Shown in pieces: positions 9,100 through 17,298 of a stretch of 64,000 nt of DNA. This DNA is from JAJDTQ01 sp965204235. GTDB lineage: Bacteria > Desulfobacterota > Binatia > UBA9968 > JAJDTQ01. The position numbers and the translations under genes are program-made. Position 1 is the stretch's first letter. Each line of letters starts with the position of its first letter. Location: assembly GCA_965204235.1 (NCBI GenBank), contig OZ241979.1:1240001-1304000 (forward strand). Direction: 5' to 3'. Below the pieces are notes generated by a model that was given only the letters and a program-made list of their open reading frames with translations, was not told the DNA's origin and searched no databases.

Positions 9100-10674
9100 A
9101 TGAACGCGACGTTCAGGGATTACATCGATCTGCTGAGGAGCCGCGACGAATTGCTGGACATACGCAAGCCGGTGGACCTGAGGGACGTGGCGGCCCTGAC
9201 GGCCCAGAGCGACCGCGCGCTGCTGTTCGAGAACCCGGTGGGGTACTCGTTCCCGGTGGCCTCGGGACTGCTCCAGACGAGGGAACGCCTGGGTCTGGCC
9301 CTGGACGCCCCCTACCCCGAGATCCACGAGCGGTTCCAGTGGGCCATGTCCCACTCCATCGAGCCGGTCCTGGTGGAGGACGCGCCGGTCAAGGAGTTCG
9401 TCCGGCAGGGCGACCACGTGGACCTGTTCCGGTTGCCGGTGCCCATCTTCTCGACCCTGGACGGCGCGCCCATGATCACCGCCGCGGTGGTCATCTCGGA
9501 AGATCCCGAACACGGCATGAACGCCGGGGTCTATCGCCTGATGCTGAAGGAGCGGAACGTCACCGGCATCGACATCGTGACCCCCAACAACCTGCACAGG
9601 TTCGCCCGGCGCGCGCTGGCGGAGAAACGGCCCCTGCCCATCTCCATGTCCATCGGCGTGCACCCGCGGGAGCTCATGGGGGCGCTCTTCAAGGCGTCCC
9701 TGGGAACCAACGAGATGGGCTTTGCCGGCGGCCTCGGCGGGCGTCCGGTGGAGCTCACGCCGGGGGTCACCGGACCCGTACCCTTCATCGCCGGCGCCGA
9801 GTTCGTCCTGGAGGGCGAGATACCGCCGGAAGGCTGGGTGCACCCGGAAGGCCCCTTCGGCGAGTTCTCGCGCCTGGTAGGGGGAACCCACCGCAACCCC
9901 AACGTCCACGTGAAGGCCGTGCTGCACCGGCGCGACCCCCTCTACTACGCGCTCCACATGCCCTGGGAGAACCTGTGGATGAGCGCGCCCATCTACGAGG
10001 CCGCGGCTTGGCGGGTGCTGGCGGAGACCGGGGTGCAGGTCACCGCGGTCAACGTCACCCCCGGGGGCTGCTGCCACTGGCACGTGGTGGCCGCCATCCG
10101 GAAGATCCCGGGGGACGGCAAGAACGCCATCGCCGCGCTGTTGTCCATCGCCGACATCAAGTACGCGGTGGTGACCGACGACGACATCGACATCTACGAC
10201 CCCCAGGAAGTGGAGTGGGCCATCGCCACCCGGGTACAGGCGGATCGGGACACGGTGATCCTCTCCCACGCCCGCTCGAAGCCCCTGGACCCGTCCATCC
10301 CGCCGAGCTCCGACGGCGTCCCCACCACCGCCAAGATGGGCATCGACGCCACCATCCCGGAGAACGTCCCGCGCTACCGCTACAACCGCATCGTCTATCA
10401 CAACCAGGACAAGGCGAGGCTCGAAGACTACCTGGGCGAGGCCCCGGTGACGCCGCTGGCCGGAGCCGGCGGAGAGTCCGTCGAATCGCTGGCGGAGCGG
10501 GCGGAGGCCATGCTGCGTGACCGACGGATGACCTTCAGCGAGTTGCTCGACGCCTTCCCGGACTCGCCCTTCGCCGCGGTCATGGCCCTGGTGGGGCGGC
10601 TCAACGAGCGCAAGCGCATCACCCTGGACGAAGAAGGGAAGTACATGCCGGCCGCGGACCGCCCGCCCGATTGA
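9100..10674 (+). CDS. UbiD-family (de)carboxylase, prenylated-FMN dependent
   Basis: This 524-residue protein matches the UbiD family along its length. Members use prenylated FMN to decarboxylate or carboxylate aromatic and alpha,beta-unsaturated acids. Visible family landmarks are the N-terminal FRDYIDLL start, the VSIG-like core segment PISMSIGVHPRELMG, the acidic VHPEGPFGEFS loop (active-site Glu), and the C-terminal TAKMGIDAT segment. GGGAGG lies seven bases upstream of the ATG. No ubiX flavin prenyltransferase is present in the window, so the cofactor must be supplied from elsewhere. As a single gene without quinone-pathway neighbours, it is more likely a catabolic member than a ubiquinone enzyme. 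Confidence 0.88.
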   Translation: MNATFRDYIDLLRSRDELLDIRKPVDLRDVAALTAQSDRALLFENPVGYSFPVASGLLQTRERLGLALDAPYPEIHERFQWAMSHSIEPVLVEDAPVKEFVRQGDHVDLFRLPVPIFSTLDGAPMITAAVVISEDPEHGMNAGVYRLMLKERNVTGIDIVTPNNLHRFARRALAEKRPLPISMSIGVHPRELMGALFKASLGTNEMGFAGGLGGRPVELTPGVTGPVPFIAGAEFVLEGEIPPEGWVHPEGPFGEFSRLVGGTHRNPNVHVKAVLHRRDPLYYALHMPWENLWMSAPIYEAAAWRVLAETGVQVTAVNVTPGGCCHWHVVAAIRKIPGDGKNAIAALLSIADIKYAVVTDDDIDIYDPQEVEWAIATRVQADRDTVILSHARSKPLDPSIPPSSDGVPTTAKMGIDATIPENVPRYRYNRIVYHNQDKARLEDYLGEAPVTPLAGAGGESVESLAERAEAMLRDRRMTFSELLDAFPDSPFAAVMALVGRLNERKRITLDEEGKYMPAADRPPD

Positions 10675-10738
10675 CGCCCCGGGGTCCCGCGGGGACCGGA
10701 CCGGCTACTCGAACGGCCGGTGGACCGCCATCTCCCAG

Positions 10739-10882
10739 GGAAACTCCGAACGACTGTTCCCGTTGGTCCCGAGCGTAGCGCAACGAAGAGCTCCGTTCGT
10801 CCTGAGCGTAGCGAAGCGAAGTCGAAGGACGCGCTCTCCCGGGGGGAGAGGGAACGCAAGCCGGAACGGACCGGACGTTCCC
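10739..10882 (+). repeat. 110-bp TIR element (copy C), with a duplicated core
   Basis: The left end GGAAACTCCGA is at 10739, and the palindromic core appears twice in tandem (about 10768-10793 and 10797-10833). The right end (GACGTTCC) abuts the npdG stop codon at 10884-10882. No target duplication is visible. The element fills most of the 207-base convergent gap between the UbiD-family gene and npdG. Confidence 0.7.
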
Positions 10883-11532
10883 TAATGGATGCCGGTGATC
10901 TTGACGCTGGCGTGCTTCGACTTGTAGCGGCGGTTGAGGGCGATCAACACGCCGGTCAGCCCTTCCACCACGTAGGCGTTGGCCGCGGGGCCGGCGTCCA
11001 GGCCGGTGGCGCCGATGCGTTCCAGCAGCTCGATGACGCGCTCCTTGGCTTCCCTGTCGTCGCCGCAGACCAGGACGTCGCCCAGCGGCTCGTCCGGCCG
11101 GCTGAGGTCGAGGGCGGAGATGTTGTGCAGGGCGCCGACCACCGGGGCGCCGTCACCGAGGATCTTCTGCGCCTCCAGCAGCGCGGAGCCAGCCTCGGGA
11201 ACGAACGGCCGTCCCTTGCGCAGCGGCACCACCGCGTCGATGACGATCTTCCCCTGCAACTCCTCGGCCAGGTCGCTGACCATCTGCTCCTGGCCTTCAT
11301 AGGGCACGGAGATGACCGCCAGTTCCGCCCCCCGCACCGCGTCGGCGTTGCCCATGCCCTCCACGAGATCCTGACCCAGCTTCTCGTTCAACCCGCTGGC
11401 CGCGTCCCGTCCCCGTTGCGCGTCCCGGGAGCCGATGAGGACCCTTACTCCGGGCCGGGCCAAGCGGCCCGCCAAACCGAGACCGAGGCTCCCGGTGCCT
11501 CCCACGATGGCGATGGATATGGAATCCTGCAT
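10882..11532 (-). CDS. npdG: F420-dependent NADP reductase family protein
   Basis: This 216-residue protein has the N-terminal Rossmann motif IAIVGGTGSLGLGLA and the family's ALHNISALDL segment. The family exchanges hydride between reduced F420 and NADP+. The chosen ATG at 11532 has GAGG nine bases upstream; an ATG at 11544 is an alternative. The presence of a full F420 operon 2 kb away supports an F420-linked role, although some relatives are NADP-only oxidoreductases. The 3' end lies against repeat copy C. It directly follows the truncated restriction gene on the same strand, probably as a result of a deletion between them. Confidence 0.8.
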   Translation of the reverse strand: MQDSISIAIVGGTGSLGLGLAGRLARPGVRVLIGSRDAQRGRDAASGLNEKLGQDLVEGMGNADAVRGAELAVISVPYEGQEQMVSDLAEELQGKIVIDAVVPLRKGRPFVPEAGSALLEAQKILGDGAPVVGALHNISALDLSRPDEPLGDVLVCGDDREAKERVIELLERIGATGLDAGPAANAYVVEGLTGVLIALNRRYKSKHASVKITGIH

Positions 11533-11540
11533 GGGACGCC

Positions 11541-11894
11541 TCATACCATGACCGCGCCGCGTCCGACAAACGGGCGGGCCGCGGCCAGCACCCATTCCCA
11601 TCCCTTCGATTTCAGGGACAACGTGGCTATCCCGCGGTAATGGAGCGAGGCTTCGGGATGTTGCAGCAGCAGGTCTGGATGGGCAAATACGATCCTGGGC
11701 TCTACGCCCAACCGCTGAACGCATGCCCACGCTTCGGTGGAGATGGCGAGTTCCTCCAGCCCGTATCCCTGATAATCCAGTGCACCGGCAAAATCCTCGA
11801 TCAACTTCCGAACACGGACGTCGTCCCGGCGCATGATGGCCTTGGACAGGATCAACGCCCGGGTCTGGGCGTCATGCTGGTTTGCATCAGCCAT
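11541..11894 (-). CDS. Truncated partner protein of the adjacent methyltransferase, probably an N-terminal restriction endonuclease remnant
   Basis: This 117-residue product starts inside the end of the upstream methyltransferase gene (the two share 8 bases), so the genes are translationally coupled. Residues 1-95 look like a normal protein. They include a basic helix and the segment VFAHPDLLLQHPEASLHYR, which resembles the N-terminal part of XcyI/XamI-type restriction enzymes. That family match is from memory and weak. The last 20 residues look like read-through sequence, and no PD-(D/E)xK motif is present. The simplest reading is that a deletion joined the 5' part of the nuclease gene to the npdG upstream region. 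Confidence 0.55.
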   Translation of the reverse strand: MADANQHDAQTRALILSKAIMRRDDVRVRKLIEDFAGALDYQGYGLEELAISTEAWACVQRLGVEPRIVFAHPDLLLQHPEASLHYRGIATLSLKSKGWEWVLAAARPFVGRGAVMV

Positions 11895-13302
11895 CGCTCC
11901 TGACCCAATGGTAAACGCATTTCCTTATTTCGGATCGTCCGAACCTCCCCATCTGTTGGCTGGAGTTCCCCTTGCCCCGCGGCAACACCCAGACGGCTTC
12001 GCACCGGAACCCGGATTGCTCGGCGAAATCCGACAGGATCAGGTCCACCGGCGCCTCCTGCCCGTGGTAGCGCACGTTGTCGTTGACCATGAAGACGTTT
12101 CCCCCGGACCGGACGACCCGCCCCAACTCCTGCACGATGACCGCCATCTCCGTAAAGTAGTTCTCCAGCAGCGTAATGACGTTCCGGTTGCTCAACTCCG
12201 AAGCGTGGGCCCGCAGTACGGAAAGGACCTCCTGCAACGCGGCCTGTTCGTCCACCATGCGAAAGGTCTGCTCGAGCCGCGGCGCGTCCCCATAGGCGTC
12301 CCGAAGCATGGCGCGCTTCGAGTGGTTCTCCACCGTGGCTGACAGGAGCGCTTGCCGCAACGCCTTGATCGCCGGCGCGTCGTGGCCGAGATAGACCAAT
12401 TCCAGTGCGTAGGTCCTCGTGTAGTCGTACCGGTTCGCATACGGCGGGGAGGTGACCACGCAATCGAACCGTCCCTCGGGCAGTTTCCGCAACTCCGTCA
12501 GGCTCGATCCGGTAACGAACGTCGGAGCCGGCCCGGCGTACCGCGCCTTCAACTGGGAAAAGTCCTGCGCGATCTGCCGAAGTCGGACCGACAAGGCCGC
12601 TGAGAACGAAGGCAACGGTCCCTTGTCCAGCTTGGCCGATACGGTCCTGCCCGAGCGCGGGTCCCAACGCAGGAACTGCCCGTCCTTCCGGGTGTAGCTC
12701 ACCTCTTCCAGCACGCTGAGGCAGGCAAGGTTCAGGACCGTCGCAAGGCCGGGGTCCGGCGCCTGGGCCAGAAACTGCCGGGCGTTGGCAATCTCGCCTT
12801 CGGTGGACGGCGAGAAGGCGCCTCGGGTGATGGGGACGTGTGCAAGAGCGTACCGGAGGTCCGGTTCCTCATGGGAAACGGCCTTGAGCAGCGCTTGGGA
12901 AGCGTCACGGAAGTCGCGCGCCGACAACCCGTTCGCCGCATGGACCACCGCCTGTGCGGCCAAGTTGCCCAGGGGCAGTATCTCGATGCCGGTGCCTTGC
13001 ACTCCCAGGCTCATGGCCGTCAGCGCCGTCGTGCCTGCCCCCGAAAACGGGTCCAGGACCTCGGCGCCCTTGCCGGATTCGATGAGCCGTCGGGCCAAGG
13101 CGGTGGAGAACCCCTCCTTGTACTTCATCCACCGGAACCCCACCGTCCCCTTGTTGCCCTGATAGGACACGAGCTTGCGGGTAAAATCGGGGTTGACCTG
13201 CACCCGTCGGGCAAACCGCCGGTGCAGGTCCGCCCGGGCCTCGGTCAGGCCGTTGCCGGAAACATAAGGAACGGGTAAGCCATCCTCAAACAGGGTCCGC
13301 AT
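11887..13302 (-). CDS. DNA methyltransferase with a TSPPY motif (probably N4-cytosine)
   Basis: This 471-residue enzyme has SAM-binding motif I (DPFSGAGTT) at residues 84-92 and the catalytic TSPPY motif at about residue 285, followed by ANRYDYTR. TSPPY favours N4-cytosine methylation; N6-adenine cannot be excluded. The region between the motifs is long (about 190 residues) and could carry the target-recognition part. AAGGGG precedes the ATG. It is the first gene of a two-gene unit whose second gene, presumably the nuclease, is truncated. The methylase would therefore now act as an orphan, marking DNA without a matching cutter. Confidence 0.85.
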   Translation of the reverse strand: MRTLFEDGLPVPYVSGNGLTEARADLHRRFARRVQVNPDFTRKLVSYQGNKGTVGFRWMKYKEGFSTALARRLIESGKGAEVLDPFSGAGTTALTAMSLGVQGTGIEILPLGNLAAQAVVHAANGLSARDFRDASQALLKAVSHEEPDLRYALAHVPITRGAFSPSTEGEIANARQFLAQAPDPGLATVLNLACLSVLEEVSYTRKDGQFLRWDPRSGRTVSAKLDKGPLPSFSAALSVRLRQIAQDFSQLKARYAGPAPTFVTGSSLTELRKLPEGRFDCVVTSPPYANRYDYTRTYALELVYLGHDAPAIKALRQALLSATVENHSKRAMLRDAYGDAPRLEQTFRMVDEQAALQEVLSVLRAHASELSNRNVITLLENYFTEMAVIVQELGRVVRSGGNVFMVNDNVRYHGQEAPVDLILSDFAEQSGFRCEAVWVLPRGKGNSSQQMGRFGRSEIRKCVYHWVRSDG

Positions 13303-13470
13303 GGTTCCCCTTTCACTACCGATGCGTCTGGCCCCCTATTCGCCCCTGGTGGACGGGTGGAAATGTCCCAAAGGGATTCACCAACAGGGTACCAACTTTC
13401 GACGCTCGTAGAAACTCGTCCACCCCCTTGAGCGACACGGGTTTCAAGACCGAGTTCCTGTCCTACCGAA

Positions 13471-13579
13471 GGAACCTCTGATCAATTCTGGATCGAGGCG
13501 CCTTTCCCTATGGAAAAGTGCGTCCTTCGACTTCGCTTCGCTACGCTCAGGACGAACGGGACAATTGTTCAGAGTTTCC
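13471..13579 (-). repeat. 110-bp TIR element (copy D) with a 4-bp target duplication
   Basis: The termini are GGAACCTCTGA at 13471 and TCAGAGTTTCC ending at 13579, with the palindromic core in reverse orientation at about 13522-13558. The four bases on each side are CGAA (13467-13470 and 13580-13583), a probable target-site duplication. It occupies the gap between the second methyltransferase and the 3' end of cofE. The remaining bases, 13303-13470, show no gene. Confidence 0.8.
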
Positions 13580-13604
13580 CGAAGCCGAAATGGTCGTTCT
13601 TCAC

Positions 13605-14366
13605 CTAGCGGGCGCGGAACAGGTCGTCCGCCAGCGGCCGCAGCAGATCCCGGGCCGACCCGTTGCGCTGCGGCAGGTCGCAGCCGCGCACCACCGCCGC
13701 GGGCACTCGGCTGGTCTTCCCCATGACCAGCTCCGCGGCGCCGGCCACCTGGTCCGCTACGGCAGTGACCGAGGCCTTGAGTTCGTATCCGTAACCGTCC
13801 CGCCGGCCGCGGTAGTCGATCAGGGGACCGAAGCCCGCCACGCCGATGGCCACGTCGGTGGTCCCCAGGCGCCAGGGACGCCCGAAAGTGTCGGTGACCA
13901 CCACGCCCACCGCGGCGCCGGTGAGCCGCCGCACCTCCCCGCGGACGCGCCGCGCGGAGTCGTCGGGGTCCTCGGGGAGCAGCAGGGCCCGGTGGACGCC
14001 GACGTTGGACAGGTCGATGCCGGCGTTGGCGCAGACGAAGCCGTGACGGGTCTCGACCACGATGGTGCTGCGCCCCTTGGCCACGATGGCGCGGCTCTCC
14101 CGGAGTACGAGCTCCAGCAGACGGGGATCCTTGTGGTCGAGCTCGGCCGAGAGCCTCGAAGCTTCTTCCGACGGGGTGACGCTGCGAAGGTCCACGGTCC
14201 GGCCTTCGGCCTTCGACACGACCTTCTGGGCGAGGGCGAGGACGTCGCCGTCCCGCAGCCCCAAGCCCATGCGCGCGCAGGCATCGACCACGAGCCGCCC
14301 CAACGGGGCGCCGGCCTCGACCTCGCCCATCCCCTCCACGCCGATGACCTCGATGCGCCGCATCAA
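13605..14366 (-). CDS. cofE: Coenzyme F420:L-glutamate ligase
   Basis: CofE adds L-glutamate residues to F420-0 using GTP and a divalent metal, in the cytosol. The 253-residue, single-domain form is like archaeal CofE and lacks the nitroreductase-like domain fused in actinobacterial FbiB. Family landmarks are DGDVLALAQKVVSKAEGR near residue 40, the GIDLSNVG segment and VVTDTFGRPWR. The ATG overlaps the cofC stop (ATGA), so translation is coupled. It is the last gene of the F420 operon, and its 3' end is followed by repeat copy D. Confidence 0.95.
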   Translation of the reverse strand: MMRRIEVIGVEGMGEVEAGAPLGRLVVDACARMGLGLRDGDVLALAQKVVSKAEGRTVDLRSVTPSEEASRLSAELDHKDPRLLELVLRESRAIVAKGRSTIVVETRHGFVCANAGIDLSNVGVHRALLLPEDPDDSARRVRGEVRRLTGAAVGVVVTDTFGRPWRLGTTDVAIGVAGFGPLIDYRGRRDGYGYELKASVTAVADQVAGAAELVMGKTSRVPAAVVRGCDLPQRNGSARDLLRPLADDLFRAR

Positions 14367-15040
14367 CCCGCGTCGGCAAGGAAGCTGCCGCCGTTGCCCT
14401 TCATGGCCTCGATGCGGTCACGGGTCCGTCCGCTCTCCAGCCGGCAGGCGAGCCGTTGCAGGTCCCGGGGCTCGTCCACGTCCAGCGCGATGCGCGGGTT
14501 CTCCACCACGTTGACGGAGACGCCGCGGGAGGCCGCCTCGTCCAGGTGGTAGCGGAAGCTGTCGTGGCCGAAACGGAGCCGGAGGAGGTCCGTAGGCGCC
14601 AGCAACAGGGCGTTGGTGCCCATGCGGTCGTGCGAAGGCACGAGGGTGGCGAAGGGCGGGACCGCGGCGCGCCCGGGTGGGAGCAGGCCCTCCACGTCCG
14701 CGGCGCGCAGCAGCGGGATGTCCCCCGGCAGCACCAGGGCGGCGTCCATCCCCGCCTCTTTCATCACGCCCAGACCGAAATGGACCGCGTCGGTCTCGCC
14801 CGTCTCGTCCCATTCGCGGATGACCTCCACCCCCGGGGCGGCGACCCAACGCGCCACCTCCGCGGAGCCCGTGACCACGAACGCCGCGTGGATCCCCCTG
14901 GCCCGGACCACTTCGGTGAGCACGTCCCGCACCATGGCCTTCATCAGGTCCGAGCGCTCGGACGCGCTCAGCCGGGCGGCGAGCCGTTGCTTGGCGCCGT
15001 GGAACCCCTTGACCGGAACGAGCGCGCCAACCCTCATCAT
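14363..15040 (-). CDS. cofC: Phospholactate/phosphoenolpyruvate guanylyltransferase of F420 synthesis
   Basis: This 225-residue nucleotidyltransferase activates a three-carbon phosphate (2-phospholactate, phosphoenolpyruvate or 3-phosphoglycerate, depending on lineage) with GTP for CofD. The MobA-like N-terminus reads GALVPVKGFHGAKQRLA, and the metal-binding LVLPGDIPLLRAADV is at about residue 105. I take the first of two tandem ATGs, at 15040, with GGGG ten bases upstream; the frame is open further but lacks a better start. Its stop overlaps the cofE start. Which substrate is used here cannot be read from the sequence by eye. Confidence 0.92.
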   Translation of the reverse strand: MMRVGALVPVKGFHGAKQRLAARLSASERSDLMKAMVRDVLTEVVRARGIHAAFVVTGSAEVARWVAAPGVEVIREWDETGETDAVHFGLGVMKEAGMDAALVLPGDIPLLRAADVEGLLPPGRAAVPPFATLVPSHDRMGTNALLLAPTDLLRLRFGHDSFRYHLDEAASRGVSVNVVENPRIALDVDEPRDLQRLACRLESGRTRDRIEAMKGNGGSFLADAG

Positions 15041-15126
15041 CGAACGGAAACCCCGCGCATCTCGGCACACTTCTTAGCACGCGGGACGGGACGCCGGCAC
15101 CCGGCCGGGACCTCCTCGACGCGGGG

Positions 15127-16050
15127 TCAGGAGGAGAGCCGCAGGATTTCCCGCGCCAGCCGCCTCTTGTCGTCCAGGGTGTCCATGCGGATGGACGTGG
15201 CCAGCACCCGGACGCCGAGCTTCCCGATCTCCGGCTCCAGGTCCCGGTCTTCCGCGTCCACCACCAGCACACGCGCGAAATCCCCGTAGGCGCGGGCCAG
15301 TCCCACCGCCGAAGCCTCCAACCCCAGGGTCCGCATGAGCTTGTGGGCCGGGCCGCTGAAGGAGCGCCCCTGCACCACCGGGCTCACGGCCGCCACCACC
15401 GCGGGAGTCTCCCGCAACGCCTCCCGGACCCCGGGCACCGCGAGTATGGGACCGATGCTGGTAGCCGGGTTGCTGGGGCAGACCACCACCAGCGCCGCGC
15501 CCCGGATGGCTTCGACAACGCCCGGGGCCGGGCGGCACCGTTCGACGCCCCGGTAGTCCAGGCTCCGGACCTCCGGTTGCCAGCGCTCCTTGACGAAATA
15601 CTCCTGGAAGGAGAGCTCGCCGTCCGGGGTCGCGAGCCGCGTCTCCACCCGCTGGTCGGACATGGGCAGCACCGCGGACTTGACCCCCAGCGCCCGGCAG
15701 AGCCCGGCGGTGACCCGCGACAGCGGCTGCCCCCGGGCCAGCAGACGGGTGCGGGTGATGTGGGTGGCCATGTCCCGGTCCCCGAGGCGGAACCAGGTCT
15801 CGTTGCCGAGTCGGCGCAGTTGCTCCAGGACCGTGAAGGTGTCGCCCCGGAGGCCCCAACCCCTGGCCGGGTCGATGAGGTCGGCCAGGGTATAGACGAT
15901 GGTGTCGATGTCGGGGGACACGTGGAGCCCGTGCACCACCGAGTCGTCCGCGGTGTTGCACACCACCGTCAGGCGCTCGGGCGCCGTCTCCTCCCGGAAG
16001 CCCAGCACCAGCTTTGCGCCCCCGGTGCCTCCGGTCAGGAGGACGACCAT
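15127..16050 (-). CDS. cofD: 2-phospho-L-lactate transferase
   Basis: CofD transfers the activated three-carbon phosphate onto the deazaflavin FO to form (dehydro)F420-0. The 307-residue protein starts with the glycine-rich LTGGTGGAKLVLGF motif and continues with NTADDS and HVSPDIDTIVYTLA, all hallmark CofD segments. Length is normal. It starts three bases after the cofH stop and is followed by cofC after 86 bases. The protein is cytosolic. Confidence 0.95.
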   Translation of the reverse strand: MVVLLTGGTGGAKLVLGFREETAPERLTVVCNTADDSVVHGLHVSPDIDTIVYTLADLIDPARGWGLRGDTFTVLEQLRRLGNETWFRLGDRDMATHITRTRLLARGQPLSRVTAGLCRALGVKSAVLPMSDQRVETRLATPDGELSFQEYFVKERWQPEVRSLDYRGVERCRPAPGVVEAIRGAALVVVCPSNPATSIGPILAVPGVREALRETPAVVAAVSPVVQGRSFSGPAHKLMRTLGLEASAVGLARAYGDFARVLVVDAEDRDLEPEIGKLGVRVLATSIRMDTLDDKRRLAREILRLSS

Positions 16051-16053
16051 GGC

Positions 16054-17298
16054 TCACAGGCCGGCGGGCGGCTGCGCCGGAGGACCGTCGGACCGGAGGA
16101 ACCCGCCCTCCGGGAGGTCCGGCTCGTCCTCCCAGGTCCGAAGGATCTCGTAGCCGGTGGAGCGCTCCGCGGGCACGCGGTCGAGCTGGCGGATCAGGGC
16201 CCGGAACTCGTGAGGCCAGATCATCTGCCCTTCGGTGGAGCCCGCCAGCCGCGAGATGCTCTCTTCCATGAGCGTGCCGCCGAAGTCGTTGGCGCCGGCC
16301 CGCAGGCAGAGCTGCGACATCCGCCGGCCCATCTTCACCCACGACACCTGGACGTTGGGGATGGCGTCGTTCAGCAGCACCCGGGCGAGGGCATGGACCC
16401 GTACGTCCTCCTCCTCGGTCGGTCCGGGACGGGCAAGCCCCTGCTGGAAGAGCGCGGTGTTCTCGTGCACGAACCCCAGCGGGACGAACTCGGTAAAGCC
16501 GCCGGTCTCCTTCTGGATGTCCCGCAGCAGCAGCATGTGGTCCACCCAGTGGCCGCCGTTCTCCCGGTGGCCGTACATCATGGTGGAGGTGGTGAAGAGG
16601 CCCACCCGATGGGCGGTCTCGATTACCCGGACCCACTGCTCGGTGCTGACCTTGTTCTTGGAGAGCACCATGCGGACCTCGTCGTCGAGGATCTCCGCGG
16701 CGGTGCCCGGGACGCTGTCGAGGCCGGCGTCGCACAGCATCCGGAGGTAGTCCTCCAGGGGCATGCCGGTGAGCTCGACGCCGTAGGTGATCTCCATGGG
16801 CGAGTAGGCGTGGATGTGGATGCCGGGGACCCGCGAACGGATGGCCTGCAACAGGTCCCGGTAGTAGTAAGGCTCCATGTTGCGGGGCAGACCCCCCTGC
16901 ATGCAGATCTCGGTGGCGCCGCGGTTCCACGCCTCCTCTGCCTTGAGGCCCACCTCCTCCAGCGAGTTGTCCCAGCTCCCGGTCTTGTTGGGGCCGGTGT
17001 GGAACGCGCAGAACTTGCAACCCACGTAGCACACGTTGGTGAAGTTGATGTTGCGGCAGACCACGTAGGTGATCCGGTCGCCCACCCGGGCCTGCCGCAG
17101 CAGGTCCGCGGTCGCGGCGAGGGCGGCGAGCTCGTCGCCGTCCGCCTCGCACAGGGCCAGACCCTCCTCCCGGGTCACTTCGCGGCCCTCCAGGGCGCGT
17201 TCCAGTATGCGCGCCACCGGCGCCTCGATCCGGGGCAGGAGCCGGTTCAGCCGCCCGGCTCCGTCGTCATGGTCGAACATCGCTTCGATCTGGCTCAT
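16054..17298 (-). CDS. cofH: FO synthase subunit CofH (radical SAM)
   Basis: CofH and CofG together make 7,8-didemethyl-8-hydroxy-5-deazariboflavin (FO) from tyrosine and 5-amino-6-ribitylaminouracil; CofH carries out the tyrosine-dependent coupling. The 414-residue protein holds the radical-SAM cluster C90-x3-C94-x2-C97 (CYVGCKFC) and later family segments such as MQGGLPRN and GANDFGGTLMEE. Its ATG lies inside the last 32 bases of cofG, with GGAGG upstream, which suggests coupled expression of the two subunits. In actinobacteria the two are fused as FbiC; here they are separate. Confidence 0.96.
   Translation of the reverse strand: MSQIEAMFDHDDGAGRLNRLLPRIEAPVARILERALEGREVTREEGLALCEADGDELAALAATADLLRQARVGDRITYVVCRNINFTNVCYVGCKFCAFHTGPNKTGSWDNSLEEVGLKAEEAWNRGATEICMQGGLPRNMEPYYYRDLLQAIRSRVPGIHIHAYSPMEITYGVELTGMPLEDYLRMLCDAGLDSVPGTAAEILDDEVRMVLSKNKVSTEQWVRVIETAHRVGLFTTSTMMYGHRENGGHWVDHMLLLRDIQKETGGFTEFVPLGFVHENTALFQQGLARPGPTEEEDVRVHALARVLLNDAIPNVQVSWVKMGRRMSQLCLRAGANDFGGTLMEESISRLAGSTEGQMIWPHEFRALIRQLDRVPAERSTGYEILRTWEDEPDLPEGGFLRSDGPPAQPPAGL

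Noticed and set aside
7348..10401. A 1017-codon minus-strand open frame
   Set aside because: It lies opposite the MFS and UbiD-family genes; composition is His/Gly/Arg-rich as expected for antisense of GC-rich coding DNA, with no domain.
10739..10882. CRISPR-like repetition
   Set aside because: Only two core units with no regular spacer; it matches the dispersed TIR element.
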